Notes: generated by a model not told the origin, from the sequence alone. 64,000 nucleotides of DNA from Syntrophotalea acetylenica (GCF_001888165.1 NZ_CP015455.1:1482001-1546000), one strand, 5' to 3'. Counted from the stretch's first letter, positions 36,033-45,551 are shown. Translations and numbers: made by a program.

Positions 36033-37675
36033 ATGACACCATCTTTGTTGTGGGTCACCGCAATCCCGATACCGATTCCGTCTGCAGTGCGCTGGCATAT
36101 GCCCGTTTGCGCAGCAGGCAAGGGCTCGAAGGGGTCGTGGCGGCCAGGGCCGGCTATCTCAACCGGCAGACCGAATTTGTCCTTGAACAGCTTGGCGCGG
36201 AAACGCCGCAGCTGGTTTCCGATGTTGTGCCGAGGGTTGGGGATGTCGTCAAGCAACCGGCCGTGACGATTCAGAGTGGTGCTCCGCTGGTCTGGGCTCT
36301 CGACCTTTTTCATCGTTACGATATCGGTCTGCTGCCGATCGTGGATTCCGGCGGCATCGCTCTGGGGATGCTCTCGCTGCGCCAGGTCGCCGATAAATTC
36401 CTGGTTGGCGGACAGGAGCAGAGCATGCGCCGGATCCTGACATCACCTGCGGTTCTGGCCCGCTGCCTGCACGCCGAGCGGTTCACGGCCGATCTCTGCG
36501 GCGAGGTTCAGGATTTTGATCTTTATGTCGGGGCCATGGCTTTTAAAAGCTTTTGCGAGCGTATGGCTGGGCTTGATTCAAAACGGTTGCTGGTGATTAC
36601 CGGAGACCGTGACGACATCCAGCTGCACGCAGCGAAACTGGGGGTGCGGTTGCTGGTGGTAACCGGCGGCCAACCGCTGAGTCCCGAGGTTATCGATACC
36701 GCCAGGCAGAATGGGGTCACGGTGCTGGCCACCAGTTTCGACACCGCCACCACCGCATCCCTGGCAAGGCTCTCCACGCCGGTGGACAGCCTTATGATCA
36801 CCGATTTTCCCATGGCGGCGATGGGAGAATCTTTGGAAACGTTGCGTTATCGGCTGCTGGATTCCAGCCAGCCCGGGGTGCTGGTGCTTGACGACAGCGG
36901 CAAGGTGCTTGCCGTCGCTACCAAAAGTACCCTGCTGCAACCCCCGCCCATCAAGCTCATTCTTGTGGATCATAATGAACTTGGTCAGGCCGTTCCGGGG
37001 GCCGACCGCGTGGAAATCCTTGAAATTATCGACCATCATCGACTCGGCAATCTGCATACCGATGCTCCGATCCGGTTTATCAACCAACCGCTGGGCAGCA
37101 CCTGCTCGGTCGTTGCGGGCCTGTATAAAAGCGCCGGTATCGTTCCGGATGCACAAACCGCCGGATTGCTGCTGGCGGGGTTGCTTTCCGATACCGTTAT
37201 GCTTAAATCTCCCACAGCTACGGAATGCGACCGCGACCTCTGTGGCTGGCTGGCGGCACTGGCCCATCTTGACCCGCAGGAATTCGGGCGCCGCATGTTC
37301 CGCGCCGGAAGTGCATTGGCCGCCTACGGCAGCATGACAGAGTTGATCCTTGCGGATTTCAAGGAGTATTCCCAGGAAGGCAGGCAGTTCGGCATCGGTC
37401 AGGTGGAGGTGGTCAGTTTCGACGAATTTTACGAAAAACGGGCGCGGATCGCCACCAGCCTGATGGAACTTTGTCGAGACCGCGCCCTTGACCTTGCCGG
37501 GTTGCTGGTTACGGACATTGTGCGTGCCACGAGTCTGTTGTTGTTGGCCGGCAATTCGGAATTGATGGTCAGGATCGGTTATCCGCGTCTGGATGACGGC
37601 CTGTTTGAACTCAAGGGCGTACTCTCAAGAAAAAAGCAGTTGTTGCCGCATGTTCTGAAGATCCTCAAAGCGTAA
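36029..37675 (+). CDS. ppaC: family II inorganic pyrophosphatase with CBS and DRTGG domains
   Basis: 548 residues. The DHH phosphoesterase parts are at both ends: VVGHRNPDTDSVCSALAYA and, later, EIIDHHRLGNLHTD, with a Mn2+-binding DHH motif. Between them (about 65-295) sit a CBS pair and a DRTGG domain, the insert that lets adenine nucleotides control this class of pyrophosphatase. It splits pyrophosphate in the cytoplasm. The start overlaps the DUF3108 stop by 4 bp. The insert is intact, so nucleotide regulation is expected. Confidence 0.92.
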   Translation: MNDTIFVVGHRNPDTDSVCSALAYARLRSRQGLEGVVAARAGYLNRQTEFVLEQLGAETPQLVSDVVPRVGDVVKQPAVTIQSGAPLVWALDLFHRYDIGLLPIVDSGGIALGMLSLRQVADKFLVGGQEQSMRRILTSPAVLARCLHAERFTADLCGEVQDFDLYVGAMAFKSFCERMAGLDSKRLLVITGDRDDIQLHAAKLGVRLLVVTGGQPLSPEVIDTARQNGVTVLATSFDTATTASLARLSTPVDSLMITDFPMAAMGESLETLRYRLLDSSQPGVLVLDDSGKVLAVATKSTLLQPPPIKLILVDHNELGQAVPGADRVEILEIIDHHRLGNLHTDAPIRFINQPLGSTCSVVAGLYKSAGIVPDAQTAGLLLAGLLSDTVMLKSPTATECDRDLCGWLAALAHLDPQEFGRRMFRAGSALAAYGSMTELILADFKEYSQEGRQFGIGQVEVVSFDEFYEKRARIATSLMELCRDRALDLAGLLVTDIVRATSLLLLAGNSELMVRIGYPRLDDGLFELKGVLSRKKQLLPHVLKILKA

Positions 37676-37756
37676 GAGTTACCCCTGCCGGCCCGGACTG
37701 GACATCTTGCGTCGATGTGAAGGTGTATACAGGAAAAAACTGCTTGCCATATCTAA

Positions 37757-37785
37757 TAATTCGTATTATATGAATATACGAATTA
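37757..37785. promoter_or_regulatory. operator-like palindrome upstream of the persulfide reductase
   Basis: TAATTCGTAT (37757-37766) and its perfect reverse complement ATACGAATTA (37776-37785) are separated by 9 bp. The AT-rich, centre-spaced design resembles operators of ArsR-family repressors such as BigR/SqrR. It lies 72 bp before the gene. Confidence 0.65.
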
Positions 37786-37857
37786 ACCAGGTCGAAATGA
37801 CCTGTTTGCGACCTGGCATGTTTTCCCTCAACCTTACCACATAAAGGAGGCATCTCA

Positions 37858-39558
37858 ATGAAGGAGAGGAAGCGAATTGTTGTTATCGGCGGATCTGCGG
37901 CAGGTCCCAAGGCGGCTGCGAGGGCCAAGCGCCTCGACCCCGATGCCGAAGTCACAATCATTCAAAAAGCGCCGGAAATGTCCATGGCTTCCTGCGGTTA
38001 CCCTTACTATGTGGGCGGGGTTTTCGATAACCGTAACGCCTTGCTGAGCACGCCGTACGGAGAAGTTCGGGACCCGCATTTTTTTGTTCACACCAAGGGC
38101 GTGAAGGCCCGCACCTTGACCGAAGCCGTGTCTATTGATCGGGAAGGTCGCACGGTTCGCTGTCGCGATCTGCACAGTGGCGATCTGGATGATGTGCCCT
38201 ACGACAAGCTGATTCTCGCCACCGGAGCCAGACCGCGAAAGCCTCCGATCCCGGGAGTCGATCTTGTCGGCGTGACCACCTTGCAATCGATGAAAGACGC
38301 CGATTTTCTGAGAAGGATTCGGGACGACAAGTCCATTACCAAGGCCGTGGTTATCGGCGGAGGTCTCATCGGCATCGAAACCTGTGAAGCCCTGCAGTTG
38401 TCCGGCATCGATATAACCGTCATCGAGATGTTGCCCCAGATTCTGATGTTTCTCGATTGGGAACTGGCCAAGATCCTTGAAAACCATGTCCGCAGTAATG
38501 CCGCCAACGTCATCACCGATGTCAAGGTTGCGGGGTTTGTCGGGGAGAATGGCCAACTGACCGGCGTAAAACTCGAGAACGGCACTGAACTGCCCTGTCA
38601 CCTGGCGGTACTTGCCATTGGCGTCATTCCCAATACCGACCTGGCGCGAGATGCCGGTCTGGATATCGGACAGACCGGCGGCATTGCTGTCGATGATTTT
38701 ATGCAGACATCCGACCCGCATATCTATGCGGTTGGCGATTGCGTTGAACTCGTGCATCGCATCACCGGCAAGAAAACCCGCGCTCCGTTTGGCGACCTGG
38801 CCAATCTGGAGGGGCGCGTGGCCGGTGAAAATGCGGTGTTGGGCAATCAGGTCACGTTTCCCGGGACATTGCATACCGGCATCTGCAAGGTTTTCGATTT
38901 TTCAGCCGGTTCGACCGGCTTGTCCGAATTGCGAGCCCGCCAGGAAGGGTATGAAAATGTGGTCACGGTCATCAATGCCAGCCTGGACAAGCCCGAATTC
39001 ATGGGCGCCAAGCTTCTGATATCCAAGATGGTGGTTGATGGAAATACAGGCAAAATTCTCGGGGTCCAGTGCGTTGGACCCGGCGATGTTGCCAAACAGA
39101 TCGCGACGGCCGCCATGGCTCTGCATGGGAAACTGACCGTCGCCGATGTCGTCAATGCGGATTTGCCGTATGCGCCGCCGTTTTCATTGCCGATCGACCA
39201 TTTCATCGCCACCGCGCATTTGATGGAAAACAAGCTCAAGGGCCGATTGAAGAGCATGTCTCCAATTGAACTGAAAAAAAACCTGGATGCCGGTAAAGAT
39301 CCTTTTATCCTCGACGTGCGGACTCCCGATGAGTTCGAGGCCGTGCGCATCGGCATTGGAGAAACCCTGATTCCCATAGGCGAGCTCAGGCATCGGTTCG
39401 AGGATTTACCGGAAGACAGAGACAGGGAAATCGTTTGTTTCTGCAAGATCTCCCTGCGTGGCTACGAGGCGGCCCTGGTGCTGGAGTCCGCGGGTTGGCG
39501 CAATGTCAAAGTGCTGGAAGGGGGCGTTATGGCCTGGCCTTTCGGCCGCGAAAAATAG
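37858..39558 (+). CDS. CoA-disulfide/persulfide reductase with rhodanese domain
   Basis: 566 residues. Residues about 8-440 are a two-dinucleotide-fold flavoprotein: FAD motif VVIGGSAAGPKAA, the active Cys in MASCGYPYYVGG, NADH motif VVIGGGLIGIETCEAL and IYAVGDCVE. Residues about 460-560 are a rhodanese domain (FILDVRTPDEFEAVRIG) whose catalytic Cys is in IVCFCKISLRG. The arrangement is that of CoA-disulfide reductase/NADH-dependent persulfide reductase, which handles CoA-persulfide and polysulfide. AAAGGAGG lies before ATG 37858. Substrate assignment by family only. Confidence 0.88.
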   Translation: MKERKRIVVIGGSAAGPKAAARAKRLDPDAEVTIIQKAPEMSMASCGYPYYVGGVFDNRNALLSTPYGEVRDPHFFVHTKGVKARTLTEAVSIDREGRTVRCRDLHSGDLDDVPYDKLILATGARPRKPPIPGVDLVGVTTLQSMKDADFLRRIRDDKSITKAVVIGGGLIGIETCEALQLSGIDITVIEMLPQILMFLDWELAKILENHVRSNAANVITDVKVAGFVGENGQLTGVKLENGTELPCHLAVLAIGVIPNTDLARDAGLDIGQTGGIAVDDFMQTSDPHIYAVGDCVELVHRITGKKTRAPFGDLANLEGRVAGENAVLGNQVTFPGTLHTGICKVFDFSAGSTGLSELRARQEGYENVVTVINASLDKPEFMGAKLLISKMVVDGNTGKILGVQCVGPGDVAKQIATAAMALHGKLTVADVVNADLPYAPPFSLPIDHFIATAHLMENKLKGRLKSMSPIELKKNLDAGKDPFILDVRTPDEFEAVRIGIGETLIPIGELRHRFEDLPEDRDREIVCFCKISLRGYEAALVLESAGWRNVKVLEGGVMAWPFGREK

Positions 39559-39590
39559 TGAATGTCCGTCCGGAAGCAACTCCGGATGAT
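39559..39590 (+). repeat. remnant of the MITE/IS terminal repeat
   Basis: TGAATGTCCGTCCGGAAG and ACTCCGGATGATG resemble the TGTCCATCCGGAAAC...CCGGATGGA hairpin seen at the left end of the MITE at 24854, directly after the persulfide reductase stop. Confidence 0.5.
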
Positions 39591-39602
39591 GCAAGTTGCC
39601 CT

Positions 39603-39633
39603 GGGCAGCGGCTGTCCGCAGCGGCCGCTGCCC
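39603..39633. repeat. hairpin, 10 bp perfect stem
   Basis: GGGCAGCGGC pairs with GCCGCTGCCC over an 11 nt loop. No T tract follows, so it is not a classic terminator. Confidence 0.5.
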
Positions 39634-40068
39634 GATTCCATCGCACCTGGCCGGGGATGCCCACCTGAATATATCGCGGCCTGAGTGCAGCGGATGAGCG
39701 TTTCTGTCTTTCCTTTCTCCGATATTATTTGAGCCGGCCCCTGTTCCGATCAGAACCATTCCCCCCCATGTTCATAACGACTCCCCTTGCTTGCAACGGG
39801 TACCGGTGTGTTATATGCAGAACTGGTCGGTTGCACTCCACGGGGCATGCGATGTATGGTATGTTGCAAAGATAAAAACCATGCCGTGTCCAGGCCGGTT
39901 GTCGGATAGGGCGTGGTTGTCCCGTGGGGATTTTTCATAGTGCCTGCCTGCCATGATGCGTCGGTTCCGCCGAAATTTTGATGATATTTCAAGGCGTTGC
40001 ATCATGGGAAGTAATTATCTGTCATGGGGTTGTTTCCATCGTTTGGCTTTTCCGGAAGAGGAAAAAGA

Positions 40069-42213
40069 ATGAAATATAAAAAATCCTGGTTTTGTCTGCT
40101 TGCGGCTGTGCTGTTGTTTGCTGTCACCATGTCCTGGTCAGGCCTGGCATCCCAGCAGATTTCTCCCGATGCCGGTCATTTGAGAGGCAAGCTTTTAACC
40201 CATTTGATCCGGCAGCAGATGACTGTCAATCATTTCAGCCATAAACCCCTGGATGACAAAATTTCTCAGGCGGCCTTCGATCTTTACATTCAGCAGCTTG
40301 ATTTTCAGAAAAGGTTTCTGTTGGAATCGGATATTCAGCAGCTGTCCTTGTACCGCAACAGGATCGACGATGATATAGTACGTGGAAATCTTGAGCTTCA
40401 TAAAACCGGTGCTCGTCTTCTGAGGATAAGAGTTAATTTCGTCATGAATATGATTGACGATCTTTTAAATAAAAAATTTGATTTCAACAAAAAAGATCAA
40501 ATTGAAACAGACCCTGAGAAAATCGATTACGCTAAAAATTCTGTCGATCTCAAGAGACGCTGGGAAAAAATCCTGAAATATCAGGTATTGATGCGCTACG
40601 TACAATTGCTGGAAGAGCGCACTGGATCTGGAAAAAATACGGCTGCGAACGAAGGGAAGGTCGATAAGATCCTTCTGAATGAAGCCGTTCAGAAGGTGCG
40701 GCGAAGCACCCATCATCTTCTGGGCAGGCTACTGGAAGAAACCGAGCAGGATCATTTCGAACGTTTTCTCAATGCTTATGTCCGCGCTTACGACCCCCAC
40801 TCGGCCTATCTGGCACCCGATGCCCTCGAGGATTTTGAAATCTACATGAAGGGTTCGCTGGAAGGCATCGGCGCCACCCTGCGGGAGGACGATGGATTCA
40901 TCCGGGTGGTTGAGATCATCCCGGGCAGTCCCGCCGCCAGACAGGGACAACTCGCGGCGGAGGATATCATTCTTAAAGTCGGAGAGGGTGACCGGGAACC
41001 GGTGGACGTCACGGAAACGCGGTTGCGCGACGCGGTGCGTCTGATACGCGGCAAAAAGGGCACGGTGGTTCGCCTCACCGTTCGCAAGCCGACCGGACGG
41101 GAACAGATTATCCGCCTTGTCCGTGATGTCGTGGAAATCGAAGAAGGATTTGCCAAGAGCACTACGCTTCCCGTCCCGGGTAAAACCGGAAAACACTATG
41201 GTTACTTGCGCATTCCTTCGTTCTATCGCGACTTTTCCGAAACCCGCGACGGCCAGTCCGCCCGCAACGTTACCGATGACGTGCGCAGGGAACTTCAGCT
41301 CCTGGTTAAAAAGGGGATCGATGGACTGGTTCTGGATTTGCGTGACAATGGCGGCGGGTCCCTGTCGGATGCCATTGACATTGCAGGTCTTTTTATACCC
41401 AAGGGTCCCGTGGTGCAGGTCAAGGACAGTGAAGGGGAGGTGCGGGTTTATGAAGACGAGGACCCCGGTATCGTTTACGGCGGGCCGCTTGTGGTGCTGG
41501 TCAATCGCTTCAGTGCTTCGGCTTCGGAAATTCTCGCGGGCGCCATTCAGGATTATGGCCGTGGGGTTATCGTCGGCGGCGGCGGGACCCACGGTAAAGG
41601 CACCGTTCAGGCCATTTTTGATATGGATCAGCCATTGGCCTATGGTCCCCTGCAAAAGCTTGCGCCTCTTGGGGCCTTGAAGGTGACTGTGCAGAAATTC
41701 TACCGTATCAGCGGCGGATCCACCCAGGTGAAGGGGGTGGTGCCGGATATCCAGTTGCCGGACCGCCTGGCGTTTCTGGAAACAGGGGAAAAGTTCATCG
41801 AGTATGCACTGCCCTGGGATACGACCCGGCGGGTCTCCTTCAAACGCTGGGCCCAGGCTCCCGAGGTTGCCACGCTCCGCCATTTAAGCGCTCAGCGGGT
41901 CGAAAAAGGGCACCGTTTCGATGCCGTTGTCGCTGAAACCCGGCGCAATGCACAGCGGAGCAGGGCGACCTTGCGCTCGCTCAATCTCAACAGCGTTCTT
42001 CGGGAACGAACGGCGTTGCAGGAGCGTGGGCTTGAAGCCGAAACGGCGGACCATGAGGTGGAGGCCCCGCTCGAACATTTTTCCGGAAAGCATCTTGAAG
42101 AGAAGGTCGCGCAGGATCTGTACGTTCAGGAGAGTATCGCGGTGCTCGGCGATCTGCACAACCAGCTTGCCGGGCACGATTGTACCTTGGCTGGTGCCCT
42201 GTCTTCCCGATGA
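40069..42213 (+). CDS. prc: tail-specific protease Prc/Tsp (S41)
   Basis: 714 residues, longer than CtpA and with the Prc architecture: signal peptide (about 8-30), an N-terminal helical domain (about 40-250), a PDZ domain (LEGIGATLREDDGFIRVVEI), the catalytic core with Ser in FSASASEILAGAI and Lys in HGKGTVQAIF, and a C-terminal domain with TQVKGVVPDIQLP. It is periplasmic and degrades or trims proteins by C-terminal recognition. AGAGG before ATG 40069 fixes the start. It is a second S41 protease besides ctpA; it directly precedes the TolQ-type cluster, but the 208 bp gap makes a shared transcript uncertain. Confidence 0.92.
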   Translation: MKYKKSWFCLLAAVLLFAVTMSWSGLASQQISPDAGHLRGKLLTHLIRQQMTVNHFSHKPLDDKISQAAFDLYIQQLDFQKRFLLESDIQQLSLYRNRIDDDIVRGNLELHKTGARLLRIRVNFVMNMIDDLLNKKFDFNKKDQIETDPEKIDYAKNSVDLKRRWEKILKYQVLMRYVQLLEERTGSGKNTAANEGKVDKILLNEAVQKVRRSTHHLLGRLLEETEQDHFERFLNAYVRAYDPHSAYLAPDALEDFEIYMKGSLEGIGATLREDDGFIRVVEIIPGSPAARQGQLAAEDIILKVGEGDREPVDVTETRLRDAVRLIRGKKGTVVRLTVRKPTGREQIIRLVRDVVEIEEGFAKSTTLPVPGKTGKHYGYLRIPSFYRDFSETRDGQSARNVTDDVRRELQLLVKKGIDGLVLDLRDNGGGSLSDAIDIAGLFIPKGPVVQVKDSEGEVRVYEDEDPGIVYGGPLVVLVNRFSASASEILAGAIQDYGRGVIVGGGGTHGKGTVQAIFDMDQPLAYGPLQKLAPLGALKVTVQKFYRISGGSTQVKGVVPDIQLPDRLAFLETGEKFIEYALPWDTTRRVSFKRWAQAPEVATLRHLSAQRVEKGHRFDAVVAETRRNAQRSRATLRSLNLNSVLRERTALQERGLEAETADHEVEAPLEHFSGKHLEEKVAQDLYVQESIAVLGDLHNQLAGHDCTLAGALSSR

Positions 42214-42421
42214 TGCTTTCATGTCGCTGAAGAGATGTCGACGTTCCTGGTGTAACGCCCGGGTGGTCTGATTATTGCTTGGCTTGATGATATGAAATGG
42301 ATACCGGCCGGGTCGCGCCTGCGTGGATCGGCCGGCGACAGATTTTCTGCAGGCTTAAAGTGGAAATATCGAGGGAATCTGATTTACTTCTGTCATATGT
42401 GAAATTTTCAAGGAGGCATGC

Positions 42422-42964
42422 ATGAGAAAAATTACCCTTTATCTGACTGTAACCGTCCTCGCCGCCGCACTTTCCGGGTGCTGTGCCTGCAATAAGGCCG
42501 ATTGGCCCCAGGAGCCGATTCTCGGGCACATGAGCGTGCCCCAGAAAAAAGCCTATCTGAAAAACGTCAGGCAGAATCTCAAGGTTTTTCGTCTTACCGC
42601 CAAGGAACTGGACACCCACAGGAGACTGACTCCGCAAGAGGCGCAATCCCCCTGCGAAGGCCAGGAATTCCGTTGTGAAGTTCAGAAGTACATTGAAGTT
42701 TACGCGATGCCCGTCATTCAGGACGAGGAGGCCCGCGAGCATGTGGAAACGCGCCTTGAAGTAGCGAAAGTCAATCTTCTGAGCGCTTATGCCTATGAGG
42801 AAACAGGGCAGGACAGTCGCGCCCGCGGCCTTCTGCGGATCTTCAACAAGCGCTATAAAACGGATCCTGCCATTCAGAATGCGGTCGTCGATCCGACGGA
42901 AATGGGTTTCTCCCGTCTGACCGAGGGCGCTTCCAAGCTTGAAGCCAAATTGTTCGCGCCCTGA
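42422..42964 (+). CDS. lipoprotein of unknown function
   Basis: 180 residues. The lipobox is AALSGC at about residues 14-19 after a hydrophobic signal; CCACNKADWPQ follows the lipidated Cys. The mature part is charged and largely helical with a Cys pair (SPCEGQEFRCEV). I do not recognise a domain. AAGGAGG precedes ATG 42422 by 5 bp. It starts the cluster with TolQ-, TolR- and TonB-like genes and ends 47 bp before the TolQ-like gene, so it is probably its outer-membrane or periplasm-facing partner. Confidence 0.72.
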   Translation: MRKITLYLTVTVLAAALSGCCACNKADWPQEPILGHMSVPQKKAYLKNVRQNLKVFRLTAKELDTHRRLTPQEAQSPCEGQEFRCEVQKYIEVYAMPVIQDEEAREHVETRLEVAKVNLLSAYAYEETGQDSRARGLLRIFNKRYKTDPAIQNAVVDPTEMGFSRLTEGASKLEAKLFAP

Positions 42965-43011
42965 TATCACTGGGTTTGGATCAATCGAGAATTCTTTTAG
43001 AGGTGATTTTT

Positions 43012-43689
43012 ATGGCAGGCCAAGAGAGTATTTTTAACGTCGTATCCAATGGCATCATCGATGTTCTTACCTATATTATCAACAGCTATTCCGGCCTGTT
43101 GCAGATTCTGGTGTATTTGATAATGGCCAGTATTTTCGGTTTTGCCCTGGTCAAATCCTATCAATCCTTCAGGGCGCTTTCCTTCTATGATTTCAGCAAA
43201 GTGAAAAGCCGACGTTCCCTGCATCATTTGACAGCCGACATAAAGATGCCGCTGGCCTTGCTCGCCGCTTCATTTTTTGTCCGCACCAAATTACATTACG
43301 AGCAGGAACAGCAACGCGGCACCGTGGACAAGGTTATCCCCCCCGATGCCTTTATCCGCGATGCGGCGTTTCAGTTCAGTGAACGCTATTTTGAGGAAAA
43401 ATTTCTCGAGCCCGTGGCGATGATGGCCAATCTGATGCCGCCCATGGGGTTCATCGGCACCATTATCGGCATGGTCGTGCACTTTCTCGCAAATTCCGGA
43501 ACCCTCAATACGGAAATAACCGTAGCCGGCATTGCGACGGCTCTTTATACCACCTTTATTGCTCTGATCTGTTTTACCTTTCTGGAATTCCTGCGCAAAG
43601 TATTTTATGCCCTGGCGCATCGGCGCATCGATGAAGGTCTGTCTGCCATAACTCTTTTGGCGGATGATGTTCCTGGCGACCGGGGCTAG
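43012..43689 (+). CDS. TolQ/ExbB/MotA-like proton channel protein
   Basis: 225 residues with three membrane helices: one near 30-50, then two late ones containing MPPMGFIGTIIGMVVHFLA and GIATALYTTFIALICFTFLEF. These are the TolQ/ExbB core sequences lining the ion channel. The cytoplasmic loop between helix 1 and 2 is about 95 residues. TAGAGGTGA lies 8 bp before ATG 43012. With the TolR-like protein next door it should form an inner-membrane motor that uses the proton gradient. It is not a match to a standard tolQ-tolR-tolA-tolB-pal or exbB-exbD set. Confidence 0.85.
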   Translation: MAGQESIFNVVSNGIIDVLTYIINSYSGLLQILVYLIMASIFGFALVKSYQSFRALSFYDFSKVKSRRSLHHLTADIKMPLALLAASFFVRTKLHYEQEQQRGTVDKVIPPDAFIRDAAFQFSERYFEEKFLEPVAMMANLMPPMGFIGTIIGMVVHFLANSGTLNTEITVAGIATALYTTFIALICFTFLEFLRKVFYALAHRRIDEGLSAITLLADDVPGDRG

Positions 43690-43698
43690 GTGGCTGTC

Positions 43699-44175
43699 AT
43701 GAAAATGAAAAACGGTCATACCTGGCTCTTTTCCTTCACCGATCTGGCGTTTCTGCTTTTGATCAGCCTGAGCCTGATTCCAAGCGCACCGGACAATATC
43801 ACCATTAAGCTGGCGGAAATGGATGTGCCCAGTGTGCCGGAACACGAGCAGATGGCCCCCCTGGCAAATGTTCGGGAACTCTGGGAGCTGCAGGTGTATG
43901 CGGTGTCTGACCAACGTCCTGTCCCGTATCGTCTTGTCAGGGCAGGGGTTGGCAAGAGCGCTTCCGCCCAGGATGTAAAGGTGCTGACCCGCGAAGAGCT
44001 GCTGCCGGCCATCGAGGCCCTCAAACAACGCAATTTGCGGCCGATTCTTCTGCCTGAAAAGAACTCTCTGAGTCAGGATTTTCTTTATGCCGCCGGTGTT
44101 ATCGCCAAAGTCTGGACGAACGGAAGTCGAACCATCGTGCAGGTCGATCCTGACGAGGAAGACGCGTTGCCATGA
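43699..44175 (+). CDS. TolR/ExbD-like protein
   Basis: 158 residues with one N-terminal membrane helix, FSFTDLAFLLLISLSLIP. The Asp near its start is in the position of the channel Asp of TolR/ExbD. The periplasmic remainder is short and does not look like a complete ExbD domain. ATG 43699 with AGGTGG upstream is preferred over GTG 43690, which abuts the TolQ-like stop. The stop overlaps the next gene by 4 bp (ATGA). Confidence 0.78.
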   Translation: MKMKNGHTWLFSFTDLAFLLLISLSLIPSAPDNITIKLAEMDVPSVPEHEQMAPLANVRELWELQVYAVSDQRPVPYRLVRAGVGKSASAQDVKVLTREELLPAIEALKQRNLRPILLPEKNSLSQDFLYAAGVIAKVWTNGSRTIVQVDPDEEDALP

Positions 44176-45551
44176 TGATTCTGAAGGAAAGTCTCTATGG
44201 ATGGGGAGTGTGCAACATCCCCCAACCGCGTGCCACGCTGGATGTTTTTGCCGATCGCAGAAACAACGCAGCCGCCGCGCCGGTCGAGCGTCGCAGCCCG
44301 GGATCGGCAACGGGGTTCTGGTCTATATGGGTTGAGTTGGCAAGGCGTGATTTTCCCCTTGGGCAACTTGCCGGGGTGATCGGAGGGGCGCTCGCCATGA
44401 TTCTTTTTATGGCCTGGGCCAGTTTTTATCTGCCTGTTGCCGAACCGATCCCGCAGCCCTCCGTCGAGATCCTCGCCAGAGTGCCCGAGATGCCCGTGGC
44501 TCCGCAGGAGCGCGCTCCCGATGCGCCTGTGCCTCCGCCGGCAAGTCGCGACCGTGTGCTGGCCGCGACTCCGCCCGTGCCACAGGTTGCCCCACCGCCG
44601 AAGGCCGTGGTGCCGCCCCGCAAAGTCGCTCTTTCCGCGCCCCCCAAGGTGAACATCATACCGAGAAAGGTGTCCCGGGAGCCGGTTCTGCCCGGTCCTG
44701 AAAAAGTGGTCCGTTCCTATCGCGACGCCGCCGTTGCTGCGGGGCCCATGCCGTCTTCGCAGCCCGCCACCCGTTTTGAAATGACGTCTCGCCAAGGGCC
44801 GCTCGTTGCATCCACCGATGTGGGTGAGCGATATCGGGGAGATTCACCAGCAAAGTCTTCGGCCATGCCCGTTTCACGCCGGGCGCGTTTATCTGCCGGT
44901 AACACCACGGAGGTCGATCTTCCTCAAACCGCCATGGCCACCCGCAATTTCAGCATGACGCGTTCTTCTCAAACTCTCAGGGGCAGCGGCAGTTCAAGCT
45001 CCTTTGCGCCCCGTGGCCATGCCGATGACATATCCCTCGGCTCGCATTCCGGCATTCGAGGGGGGGGAAGGGCAAATGTAGCGCCGTCATCCGGATTTGA
45101 AGGATTGCCTTCGGGAGCATCCCGCAATGCGAGTTCAAGGATCGGTACTATGGGTGGCGGCAAGGATGTCGATATCCCGGTGCTTGCCGGCCTGGGGGCG
45201 GCTTCCGGATTGCCCGGAGGGAACGCAGTTTCGTCTGTTGCCCCCGCGGGTGACGGGAATGCTTCGAGCGGGCTGAAGTTTGATGGTGTCGGCGACGGTC
45301 ATTATGATCCGGCGCGCATGATCAGCCTGAATCAGCTCAAGGCCTGTATCGATCCCGATGCGGAATTCAATCTCAAGGCATCCCTGGCGACCGCCCTGGA
45401 CACCGATGGACGCTGTGCTGTCCGAAATATGGTGTTCTTTTTCAAACATCCTGAAAACGGTTATACCCTGCAAGTCGATGTATATAATCCCGATAATTTT
45501 GTCGATCGATGCGACGCTCTTCGCGCGGCCATCCGATGCGTAAATCCTTAG
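44172..45551 (+). CDS. TonB-like protein with novel C-terminal domain
   Basis: 459 residues. About 70 N-terminal residues lie on the cytoplasmic side, then one helix (GVIGGALAMILFMAWASFYL), then a Pro-rich stretch (about 95-190), a long Ser/Gly-rich low-complexity region (to about 375) and a compact C-terminal domain of about 80 residues with four Cys (KACIDPD, TDGRCAV, VDRCDA, IRCVNP). The layout is that of TonB/TolA energy transducers, but the C-terminal domain is not TonB_C as I know it. It overlaps the TolR-like gene by 4 bp and precedes a large periplasmic protein by 16 bp. Confidence 0.72.
   Translation: MMILKESLYGWGVCNIPQPRATLDVFADRRNNAAAAPVERRSPGSATGFWSIWVELARRDFPLGQLAGVIGGALAMILFMAWASFYLPVAEPIPQPSVEILARVPEMPVAPQERAPDAPVPPPASRDRVLAATPPVPQVAPPPKAVVPPRKVALSAPPKVNIIPRKVSREPVLPGPEKVVRSYRDAAVAAGPMPSSQPATRFEMTSRQGPLVASTDVGERYRGDSPAKSSAMPVSRRARLSAGNTTEVDLPQTAMATRNFSMTRSSQTLRGSGSSSSFAPRGHADDISLGSHSGIRGGGRANVAPSSGFEGLPSGASRNASSRIGTMGGGKDVDIPVLAGLGAASGLPGGNAVSSVAPAGDGNASSGLKFDGVGDGHYDPARMISLNQLKACIDPDAEFNLKASLATALDTDGRCAVRNMVFFFKHPENGYTLQVDVYNPDNFVDRCDALRAAIRCVNP

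Larger units (their letters stand above)
39559..40068. other. 510 bp intergenic region upstream of prc
   Basis: No convincing gene. It contains a remnant of the mobile-element terminal repeat (39559-39590), a perfect 10 bp inverted repeat hairpin (39603-39633) without a T tract, and otherwise unremarkable sequence before the prc start. Confidence 0.65.

Noticed and set aside
39750-40005. Two minus-strand frames (80 and 64 residues) in the region upstream of prc
   Set aside because: No start signal, no recognisable domain and biased by the local sequence; treated as chance.
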